Shown here: positions 34,230 through 40,389 of the stretch, piece after piece
Layout: each line of letters starts with the position of its first letter
How positions within the stretch are numbered: the stretch's first letter is position 1
Assembly (NCBI RefSeq): GCF_918697925.1
Contig: NZ_CAKKMF010000042.1
Span: 1-40,389 of the forward strand
Length of the DNA stretch: 40,389 bases
Direction: 5' to 3'
From: Arthrobacter sp. Bi26
GTDB taxonomy: Bacteria > Actinomycetota > Actinomycetes > Actinomycetales > Micrococcaceae
Program-made: the position numbers and the translations under genes
Notes under the pieces: model-generated
Databases searched by the model: none
The model's input: only the letters and a program-made list of their open reading frames with translations
Told to the model about the DNA's origin: nothing

Positions 34230-35285
34230 TCACGCCGTGATCACCACTTTGAGGGCCTTCGTCTCCGCGGCGTGGGCGAAGGTGTCGTACGCCTCCATGA
34301 ACTCGTCGAAGATGAAGTGGTGGGTGGCGAAACTGTCTGCAGGGATTTTTTGCTGTGCCACGAGCTTGAGCAGCATGGGGGTGGTATTGGTGTTCACCAG
34401 GCCCATGCTGATGTTGATGTTCCGGATCCAGAGGTCCTCGACGTGCAGTTCCACGGCTTTGCCGTGCACGCCCACGTTGGCCACGTTGCCGCCGGGCCGC
34501 ACGATATCTGTACACATCGTGAACGTGGCCGGGATGCCGACGGCCTCGATCGCGACGTCCACGCCCTGCCCGTCGGTCAGGACCATCACCTGTTCCTTCC
34601 AGTTGGCAGCGCTGGACAGGACCACATCAGTGGCGCCGAATTCGCGGGATTTTTCGAGCCGGTTCGCGTCGAGGTCGACGGCGATGATCGTCGCGGCGCC
34701 GTAAAGTCCGGCGGTACAGATCGCGGCGAGTCCGACCGGGCCTGCGCCGATCACGGCGACTGTGTCGCCGGGCTTGACCCGGCCGTACTGCACGCCGATC
34801 TCAAAGCCGGTGGGAAGGATGTCGGAGAGCATCACGGCCTGTTGGTCGCTGACTCCCTCAGGCAGGAGGTGCAGGGAGTTCTCGGCGTACGGGACGCGGA
34901 CGAACTCGGCTTGGGTGCCGTCGATCAGATGCCCGAAAACCCAGCCGATGCCGGACGTGCCTTCCTCCCCAAGGCAGTGGGAGTAGAGGCCTGTCTTGCA
35001 GTTGGCGCAGTGCCCGCAGGACTTGATGCAGGAAATGATGACACGGTCCCCGACCTTGAGGCTGGTGACGGACGCGCCGATCTCCGTGATGGTGCCGACC
35101 CCCTCGTGGCCCAGGATGCGGCCCTTGGCCACGGTCGGGACGTCGCCCTTGAGGATGTGCAGATCGGTGCCGCAGATGGTTGTCGTGTCCACCTTGACGA
35201 TCACATCGCTGGGGCTCTGAATGGTGGGATCGGGGACATCGGTCCACGACTTCTGTCCGGGCCCACCGTAGACGAGGGCTTTCAT
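34230..35285 (-). CDS. Zinc-dependent alcohol dehydrogenase (medium-chain family)
   Basis: This 351-residue enzyme has the catalytic zinc ligands Cys38 and His60-Glu61 (GHEGVG), the structural zinc cysteines 90, 93, 96 and 104, and the nucleotide motif GAGPVGLAA (about 176-184) followed by VDLD, whose Asp favours NAD. The sequence resembles the MDR branch annotated as alcohol dehydrogenase with broad aldehyde or alcohol use. AAGGAG lies six bases before the ATG, which overlaps the stop of a small STAS-like gene (ATGA). A DosR/DevR-like box upstream of that gene suggests induction by hypoxia or redox stress, when NADH must be reoxidised. Confidence 0.93.
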   Translation of the reverse strand: MKALVYGGPGQKSWTDVPDPTIQSPSDVIVKVDTTTICGTDLHILKGDVPTVAKGRILGHEGVGTITEIGASVTSLKVGDRVIISCIKSCGHCANCKTGLYSHCLGEEGTSGIGWVFGHLIDGTQAEFVRVPYAENSLHLLPEGVSDQQAVMLSDILPTGFEIGVQYGRVKPGDTVAVIGAGPVGLAAICTAGLYGAATIIAVDLDANRLEKSREFGATDVVLSSAANWKEQVMVLTDGQGVDVAIEAVGIPATFTMCTDIVRPGGNVANVGVHGKAVELHVEDLWIRNINISMGLVNTNTTPMLLKLVAQQKIPADSFATHHFIFDEFMEAYDTFAHAAETKALKVVITA

Positions 35286-35617
35286 ACGTGCTCCTTGGCT
35301 TTGAGGATGACCAGCGGGTCCACGAGGCGCAGACGGCACGGAGTCTCAGTGCCATCGATCCCCGAATACATCAACGAGGCGCGGGCGCGCTCACGGAGTT
35401 CCTCGATCGCGGCGGCCGACACGCGGGCGTGCGCGAGGTCGAGCACGAGCTCGAAACTGGGGAGCTTGCTGGTGACGCGTCGGCAAACAACGTACAGTGC
35501 CCGCACGTTGGCTACAGTCACCACGCCATGCACGTCGATTCGAGCTGTTTCGGCGTCGGCGTTCAGGCGTATGAAAACTTTGAGTTTGGGGTCCCCCGAA
35601 TGGTGGTGCATAGTCAT
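35282..35617 (-). CDS. Small STAS-like protein coupled to the alcohol dehydrogenase
   Basis: This 111-residue protein has alternating strands and helices like a STAS or anti-sigma antagonist domain: LKVFIRLNADAETARIDVHGVVTVANVRALY, then FELVLDLAHARVSAAAIEELRERA. The usual Ser or Thr before the second helix of true antagonists is replaced around DLAHARVS, so a phosphorylation site is uncertain. The ATG at 35617 is about ten bases after AGGAG; a Met two codons later is an alternative. The open frame continues upstream past the predicted promoter, so the longer form is unlikely. Function unknown. Confidence 0.65.
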   Translation of the reverse strand: MTMHHHSGDPKLKVFIRLNADAETARIDVHGVVTVANVRALYVVCRRVTSKLPSFELVLDLAHARVSAAAIEELRERARASLMYSGIDGTETPCRLRLVDPLVILKAKEHV

Positions 35618-35768
35618 GTGGCCGTGGTCTCCTGCCTTTTCCTGCTGAAGCCGGAAAGTGCAAACGCCATTTCCTTCCCCAAGTCGCGGTGAGACCCGTG
35701 CCGCATTCCATGAAGTGGTTCCTCCCTCAACTGCGACCTCCCCCAAGTGGCCGTGCAGGAACCTCCCC

Positions 35769-35819
35769 ACATTTAGCTTGGTGGGCACGTCTGGGAGGGG
35801 TAAGGGGCAAAAGTCCCTT
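35769..35819 (-). promoter_or_regulatory. DosR/DevR-like box before the STAS-adh operon
   Basis: Read on the minus strand, AAGGGACTTTTGCCCCTTA (35801-35819) matches the DosR/DevR box, whose consensus core is GGGACTNNNGTCCC, in 12 or 13 positions. TAAATG about 26 bp downstream on the same strand (35770-35775) is a possible -10, placing the box near -47. Activation under low oxygen is the expected role. The leader to the ATG at 35617 would be about 145 nt. Confidence 0.7.
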
Positions 35820-35826
35820 GTGTGCG

Positions 35827-35887
35827 TTTTAGGTCCTTCTGGTTTAGGTGCTCCTCGTTAGGTTCAAGAGCGGCGCACGCCTAGCCT
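35827..35887 (+). promoter_or_regulatory. Promoter region of the amidohydrolase with TTTAGGT repeats
   Basis: TTTAGGT occurs at 35828-35834 and 35843-35849 and GTTAGGT at 35857-35863, with 14-15 bp spacing, as for a protein binding in tandem. TAGCCT (35882-35887) is a TANNNT -10 six bases before the ATG at 35894, so transcription would start at the ATG and the mRNA would be leaderless. No ribosome site is present. Confidence 0.55.
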
Positions 35888-35893
35888 GTTTCT

Positions 35894-37456
35894 ATGTCTG
35901 CTCCGCTCGATCCCTGCCTCGCGCCGGACCTCGTGCTGGCCTCGGCGCGGCAACCCGGGGACGAAATATGCTTCGACGTTCATCTACGCGGCGGTGCCGT
36001 GTCTGCGATCATCCCGTCGCGCCAGGACGCGCCAGCGGTCCCCGCCGCTACCCGTGTGGTGGACCTGGACGGCCGCTATGTCATTCCGGGGCTGTGGGAT
36101 GAGCATGTCCACATGACGCAGTGGGCGCTGGCCTCCAACCGGATGGACCTTTCCGACGCCGGCTCGGCGCGCGAGGCGGCCGCCGTCGTCGGGTCCCATA
36201 TCGCCGGATCCCGCGTCACCGGGGCCGGCGACGGATTCACCGGCGGCACTGGCGTCAGCAGCGGCACCGGGGCTCCGGGAGATGTACAAACGCTGGTGGG
36301 CGTCGGTTTCCGCGACGCCGTCTGGCCGGACCTGCCCAGCCTTGGCCTCCTCGACGGCGTGACGCGCGGCCGGCCGACGGCGCTGATCAGCCACGACCTC
36401 CACTGTGTCTGGCTAAACTCCGCAGCGGCCCAACGCTACGGAGTGCGGGTGGACGCGGACGGGCTGCTCCGGGAAGATCCGGCGTTTGCCCTGACCCGCG
36501 CGCTCGGCCGGCTGCCGGATGCGGTGGTGGATAAGTGGGTGCAGCAGGCGGGGCAGGCTGCCGCGGCGCGGGGCGTAGTCGGGATCGTGGACTTCGAGAT
36601 GACATGGAACCGCGACGCCTGGCTGCGGCGGATCTCCGGCGGCTTCGCTGCCCTGAAGGTTGAGGCGGGGGTCTACCCGCAGGATCTGGACCGGGCCGTG
36701 GCCGAGGGCCTGCGGACAGGTTTGGCAGTGGCGGGCAGCGGCGGGCTCCTGACCGTGGGCCCGTTGAAAGTGCTGATCGACGGCTCGCTCAATACCCGCA
36801 CAGCCTACTGCGTTGACCCTTATCCGAACGGCGGGCACGGCCTGCTGACGGTAAGCGAGCCGGAGTTGCTCGCCCTGCTGGTCCGGGCGCGGCAGGCAGG
36901 CTTTGTGCCGGCTGTCCACGCGATTGGCGACGCGGCCAATCGGGTCGCCTTGGATGCGTTTGAGGCGGCGGGCATTGCCGGGCGGGTGGAACATGCCCAA
37001 TTTGTCCGGAGCGAGGATTTCGCCCGCTTCGGCCGGTTGGGTGTGACCGCGAGCGTCCAGCCGGCGCATGCCCTCGATGACCGGGACGCCGCCGAGGCGA
37101 ACTGGCCGGGGCGCACGGACCGGTCCTTCCCGCTCCGTTCACTGTTGGCCGCCGGTGCGGCGCTGGCCCTTGGCTCCGACGCTCCGGTGTCCCTGCTGGA
37201 CCCGTGGACTGCCATGTCCGCTGCCACGGCGCGGGCCCGGCAGGATGGCCGCGGGCCGTGGCATGCCGAGCAGGCGCTCACCCGGCAGGAGGCCCTGACG
37301 GCCTCGACCCGCGGCCGCGGCCGGCTCCGCGCCGGGGATCCCGCCGATATTGCAGTGCTCGACGGCGACCCGCTGACTGTTCCCGACGCGGAGTTCGCCG
37401 CGATGCCGGTAGCCGCCACACTGTTGGCGGGACGGTTCACCCACGGTGGTCAATAG
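35894..37456 (+). CDS. Amidohydrolase-family metal-dependent hydrolase (YtcJ-like)
   Basis: This 520-residue protein has the amidohydrolase-3 pattern: an N-terminal beta sandwich strand set (VVDLDGRYVIPGLWDEHVHM), in which HVH binds the first metal, then LLDGVTRGRPTALISHDLHCVWLN, HAIGDAANRVALDAFEAAG and VEHAQF, with LALGSDAPVSLLDPW near the C-terminus. Relatives such as YtcJ and NfdA act on amides or formamides. Length is typical. A Gly/Thr-rich insert (about 112-135) is unusual. Probably leaderless from the promoter just upstream; substrate unknown. Confidence 0.9.
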   Translation: MSAPLDPCLAPDLVLASARQPGDEICFDVHLRGGAVSAIIPSRQDAPAVPAATRVVDLDGRYVIPGLWDEHVHMTQWALASNRMDLSDAGSAREAAAVVGSHIAGSRVTGAGDGFTGGTGVSSGTGAPGDVQTLVGVGFRDAVWPDLPSLGLLDGVTRGRPTALISHDLHCVWLNSAAAQRYGVRVDADGLLREDPAFALTRALGRLPDAVVDKWVQQAGQAAAARGVVGIVDFEMTWNRDAWLRRISGGFAALKVEAGVYPQDLDRAVAEGLRTGLAVAGSGGLLTVGPLKVLIDGSLNTRTAYCVDPYPNGGHGLLTVSEPELLALLVRARQAGFVPAVHAIGDAANRVALDAFEAAGIAGRVEHAQFVRSEDFARFGRLGVTASVQPAHALDDRDAAEANWPGRTDRSFPLRSLLAAGAALALGSDAPVSLLDPWTAMSAATARARQDGRGPWHAEQALTRQEALTASTRGRGRLRAGDPADIAVLDGDPLTVPDAEFAAMPVAATLLAGRFTHGGQ

Positions 37457-37465
37457 CTGCCTGCT

Positions 37466-37509
37466 GTTTTGCCTTTGAGCTATTTGCCTTTGACTTATTT
37501 GCCTTTGAC
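37466..37509. repeat. Three 15-bp units spanning the stop codon of the GIY-YIG-like gene
   Basis: The unit TTTGCCTTTGA(G/C)(C/T)TA occurs three times in tandem. Read on the minus strand each unit encodes K-G-K, a stop codon, then V or L. The first unit read provides the natural end of the gene; the others lie beyond it. It probably arose by slippage of the last codons. Confidence 0.75.
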
Positions 37510-38004
37510 CCGGGCCTGGACGAGGTTGGCGAACGGCAGCCGGCCGTGGTCGTCGCGGAATCGGGCGTGGTATCCGGCCTCCGCTTCGTTGACTGCCTCC
37601 GCTGGGAGCTCCTTCCAGGCAATCAGGAGGGAACCGGGATCGGCGAGCTGCCAGATGAGCCTGCCGTCCCAGTGGCCAGGCGGCTTGCCCTTGCCGAAAT
37701 CGATGAACTCCTGGATTTGCCGGCGAAGGCCGCGGTTGCCTTTGCTGCCGGCTCCCGCTTTGCCGAGATACACGACGTCGGCGCCGTCAATCCACTCGGC
37801 GGTCAGCGCGGGTTCCGTGACGGAAGGGTCCTTTTTCTTGAAGACCCCCGCCGTGCTCTTGGGCAGGAACCGCGGCTCATAGCCTGGGGGCTGCAGCAAG
37901 GCGAAGATCCCGGTCCGCTGCGGGATCCGGTTGATGTCCAGTGCGGCGAGAGTCCTAAAACCCGTAAACCCGTCTTCCTTGAGTGAGCGTCTGTTGATCG
38001 GCAT
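37495..38004 (-). CDS. Divergent GIY-YIG-like protein
   Basis: This 169-residue protein shows the order of a GIY-YIG nuclease core with changed residues. GIF at 32-34 stands for GIY, VVYLGKAG at 77-84 for YIG, followed by an Arg-rich helix GLRRQIQEF (92-100), then Glu140 or Glu142 as the possible metal ligand and the ending LPFANL with Asn160. Sequence between (GHWDGRLIWQL) is specific to this group. Whether it cuts DNA is not known. AAGGA precedes the ATG. It is convergent with the amidohydrolase and alone. Confidence 0.6.
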   Translation of the reverse strand: MPINRRSLKEDGFTGFRTLAALDINRIPQRTGIFALLQPPGYEPRFLPKSTAGVFKKKDPSVTEPALTAEWIDGADVVYLGKAGAGSKGNRGLRRQIQEFIDFGKGKPPGHWDGRLIWQLADPGSLLIAWKELPAEAVNEAEAGYHARFRDDHGRLPFANLVQARVKGK

Positions 38005-38068
38005 AGGTTCCTTGGCTTGGGGGTGTTCGCCCTAGAAGCTTACGGAAGAAGCTCACGGAAGTCCGGGC

Positions 38069-39772
38069 TCAGCCGCGAGTGAAAGTGCCCAGTCCGGTCT
38101 GATCGTAGAAATCGAGCCTGACGCTCGACGCCGTGCCGCCGGGGGCAGCGTTCGCACCGGGGGCGAAGATTGCCCCCGCAAGGCCGTTGCCGTTCTCTCC
38201 GATGGATTCAAAGCTGAAGGTGTCGCCGTCGAAGTGCTTGAGTGCGAACCTGGTGGCCCTGCCGTCCGGGCCCAGCTCCAGGGTCAGCACGCCGCTCTCC
38301 ACCGAAACTTTGAGCGGACCGTAGTAGGAGTTCGCGTAGCTTCCGGTGTAGAAATCGTTGCCGCGTGCCGGTTCGACCTGCGGCGGCACCTGGGAGTAAT
38401 CGACTTTTGGCTTCTCCGCCTCATCGATCTTCTGGAAAACGCCGGCGGTGAATCCGAACCAGTCCACTGTCGGGGCGCCGTTCTGGGCCGTGTCCAGGAA
38501 TGCGGCGCAGATAGCTTCGGGGATGCCCTGCGGCCGGCCGTTCGTCAGGGCCACAATGCCTAACTGCTCACCGGGGAGCAGCGAGACGGCGGTCGCGGCA
38601 CCAAGGTTGAAGGCTCCCGAGTGCCCGAGCGAGAGCCGGGCGTGGTCGTCGTAGGAGACATTCCAGCCCAGGCCGTAGAAGCGGGTGCGGGCGGCCGGTG
38701 TCCCGGGAGGGCCCGATACCGCGTGCGGGACATGCGTGACACCCAGCGCGTCCGTGGCGATAACCTCGTTGCCCTCAAAACTGCCGTTGGCGAGCTGCAG
38801 GCGGATCCAGCGGGCCAGGTCATGCACGGAGGAGCTGGCCCCGCCGGCGGGTGCTTCGGCGTCGGCGTTCCGGGTGTATTTGGCCACCCAGGTCTTGTTA
38901 CCAGCGGGCACGTGGATCAATGCCCTGTTCGACGCCTTTTGGTAGTCCGCGTGGCGATAGCTCGTGGATGTCATCCCCAGAGGCTTGAACAAGACTTCGT
39001 CGGCGAGGTCTGCCCAGGGCAGTTTCATGGCATCGGCAACTGCCAATGCGCCAGCCGTGTAGCCGAAGTTGCTGTAGTTATAGCTCGAGCGGAAGGAGTC
39101 CAGCGGCTCCTGGTTAAGGTGGCTGAGAATGTAGGACTGGTCGAATCCGAGGTCCTCGAGCAGATCGCCCGCCCCCGTGCTTAGGCCGCCTTGATGCGAC
39201 AACAAGTCGGCGACCGTGGCGTTTCGCGTGACGTAGGGGTCTTTCAACGCAAAGCCGGGGCTGTGGTTGATCACCGGCTCCGTCCAGGAGATGGCCTTGC
39301 GGCCCACGGCCACGGCCGCCACTGTGGAGGCCAGGGGTTTGGACACCGAGGCCAACTGAAAAACGGTGTCCGCGTCCACCGTTTCGGGCCTGCCCGACTC
39401 CCGCACGCCGAAGCCCTTGGCGTACACCATCTGGTCCCTGTAGACCACGGCAACGGCGACCCCGGGAACACCGGTACTCTCCATCGCGCCCTGGACCATC
39501 CCGTCCAGCTTGGCCAAGGCGTCGTTGACCTTCTGTTGGTCCAGGAGTGGTTTGACCTGCGGTTCCGGCGCCGGAAGCAACGATGCCGACGGCGTACCGG
39601 AGGCGCCGGGGCCACTGCTTGCGGCACCGGCGGGGGCAGTTTGGGCCGTGCAGGCGGCCAGCAGCGGCATCCCCGCTATGCCCGCGGCCCCGACGCCGAC
39701 CGCCTTAAGTAGCGAGCGGCGGTCCGAGGGCAGCGAGCCGACCCTCATCGCGATAGATTCCCTTTGTTTCAT
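38069..39772 (-). CDS. Tat-exported class-C beta-lactamase-like serine hydrolase
   Basis: This 567-residue protein starts with a twin-arginine signal, DRRSLLKAVGVGAAG, and a lipobox ending AAC (Cys41), so it is a likely Tat-exported lipoprotein. A Pro/Ala/Ser-rich linker leads to the beta-lactamase class C/DD-peptidase fold: SVSK at 142-145 (nucleophile Ser142, Lys145), YSN at 233-235 and HSG at 384-386 in place of KTG. The last 130 residues are an extra strand-rich domain. Such proteins hydrolyse esters, D-peptides or beta-lactams; which is not predictable. GGAGG lies eight bases before the ATG at 39772. Confidence 0.9.
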   Translation of the reverse strand: MKQRESIAMRVGSLPSDRRSLLKAVGVGAAGIAGMPLLAACTAQTAPAGAASSGPGASGTPSASLLPAPEPQVKPLLDQQKVNDALAKLDGMVQGAMESTGVPGVAVAVVYRDQMVYAKGFGVRESGRPETVDADTVFQLASVSKPLASTVAAVAVGRKAISWTEPVINHSPGFALKDPYVTRNATVADLLSHQGGLSTGAGDLLEDLGFDQSYILSHLNQEPLDSFRSSYNYSNFGYTAGALAVADAMKLPWADLADEVLFKPLGMTSTSYRHADYQKASNRALIHVPAGNKTWVAKYTRNADAEAPAGGASSSVHDLARWIRLQLANGSFEGNEVIATDALGVTHVPHAVSGPPGTPAARTRFYGLGWNVSYDDHARLSLGHSGAFNLGAATAVSLLPGEQLGIVALTNGRPQGIPEAICAAFLDTAQNGAPTVDWFGFTAGVFQKIDEAEKPKVDYSQVPPQVEPARGNDFYTGSYANSYYGPLKVSVESGVLTLELGPDGRATRFALKHFDGDTFSFESIGENGNGLAGAIFAPGANAAPGGTASSVRLDFYDQTGLGTFTRG

Positions 39773-39909
39773 GGACAACCCTCCGCCCGATACCGCCTGG
39801 GGCGTCGAGCTGACGCCCTCTCCCATGATGGACCCGCGCCGGTGTTTGAGACAGGGGATGTCGGGTCCGAGGGACTATCGGGGTGCTCGGGGCGGCATCG
39901 AGGCTGGGC

Positions 39910-39967
39910 ACGGAAGGCGGGGGCACTCGGGCCGGCCGACGGAAGGCGGGGGCACTCGGGCCGGCCG
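39910..39967. repeat. Exact 29-bp tandem duplication
   Basis: Copies at 39910-39938 and 39939-39967 are identical, beginning ACGGAAGGCGGGGGCACTCG. The identity suggests a recent slippage or duplication event. No function is apparent. Confidence 0.85.
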
Positions 39968-40031
39968 GCCGTTCTGCGGGTCTGCCAGCCCGTAGGAAAC
40001 TCAGACATTTTCACCCTCGCCAGTTCCGCCG

Positions 40032-40113
<82 letters not shown>

Positions 40114-40271
40114 ACTCAGCATCATTCTGGCGCCCCGCGGTGTCCCGGCATCCGCAGGACCCGCACCTCCCCACCTCGACACCCGCCCGCGAAACCACGT
40201 ATGGCGCGAACCTCGCGGGCTCCTTCGGCTGTTCCATCATTACCGTCAGACCCCCTTGGGAGACTTGATTC

Positions 40272-40389
40272 ATGGACGGCAATCAGGGGCCCGAAGTGGT
40301 TCCGGCAGACTCGGCACCGGCAAATGCTGTGACGGTCGCTGCACTGGCCCGGATCCTGGCCTTCCTCCCGGCTCCGGACAGCGCCGCCG
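40272..40389 (+). CDS. Start of a gene leaving the window (partial)
   Basis: An ATG at 40272 with GGGAG nine bases upstream opens a frame that runs to the end. Only 39 codons are visible. The first 20 residues are polar and the next part, TVAALARILAFLPAPDS, is a likely helix. I cannot name the family from this fragment. Confidence 0.5.
   Translation, partial: MDGNQGPEVVPADSAPANAVTVAALARILAFLPAPDSAA

Overview
The window is chromosomal DNA from a high-GC actinobacterium, most likely a member of the Micrococcaceae such as Arthrobacter or Pseudarthrobacter. The evidence is the GC-rich third codon positions, frequent GTG starts, GTGA/ATGA/TGATG stop-start overlaps, a DtxR/IdeR-type iron box, a DosR-type box and typically actinobacterial families (EspR-like XRE regulator, MAB_1171c-type membrane protein, DUF4389, MHS transporter). 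I see no rRNA, tRNA, CRISPR array, insertion sequence or phage genes. Species assignment is inference.

Region by region. 1-346: gene-free, two families of short tandem repeats. 347-5596 (minus): a five-gene siderophore operon (lipoprotein binding protein, two FecCD permeases, ATPase, siderophore-interacting reductase) under a DtxR/IdeR-like box at about 5621-5645. 5742-11739 (minus): jetA-jetB-jetC, the condensin part of a Wadjet/MksBEF system; the nuclease gene jetD is not present on either side. 11904-19090: a PepSY-like secreted protein, two related small membrane proteins, a long acyl-CoA dehydrogenase, a four-helix membrane protein, a YchJ/SEC-C protein, an aldo/keto reductase and an NmrA-type SDR. 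19183-20316: a sulfite-oxidase-family molybdoenzyme.

20324-28474 is a catabolic divergon. The leftward operon encodes a TIM-barrel sugar isomerase/epimerase, an SDR dehydrogenase, a fused DhaK-DhaL ketose kinase and an RpiB-type isomerase. The rightward operon encodes an MHS-type MFS transporter and a transketolase split into N and C subunits. A GntR/FCD regulator follows. Inverted repeats with arms like TTGACTGT/ACAGTCAA lie in the shared promoter region and before the regulator. The set fits uptake of a C4 polyol or ketose (or a branched ketose), oxidation, phosphorylation, isomerisation to an aldose phosphate such as erythrose 4-phosphate, and entry into the pentose phosphate pathway by a dedicated transketolase.

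28481-32478: a divergent SDR without the usual catalytic tyrosine faces an XRE (EspR-like) - ImmA/IrrE metallopeptidase - MAB_1171c-type membrane protein - MpaB-family oxygenase module. Two near-perfect operators spaced exactly 42 bp apart separate them. I consider this module and the tetrulose divergon the best candidates for an undescribed system.

32492-40389: a DUF4389 membrane protein, a zinc alcohol dehydrogenase coupled to a small STAS-like protein behind a DosR/DevR-like box, an amidohydrolase, a divergent GIY-YIG-like protein, a Tat-exported class-C beta-lactamase-like serine hydrolase, a repeat-rich gene-free stretch, and the first 39 codons of a gene that leaves the window.
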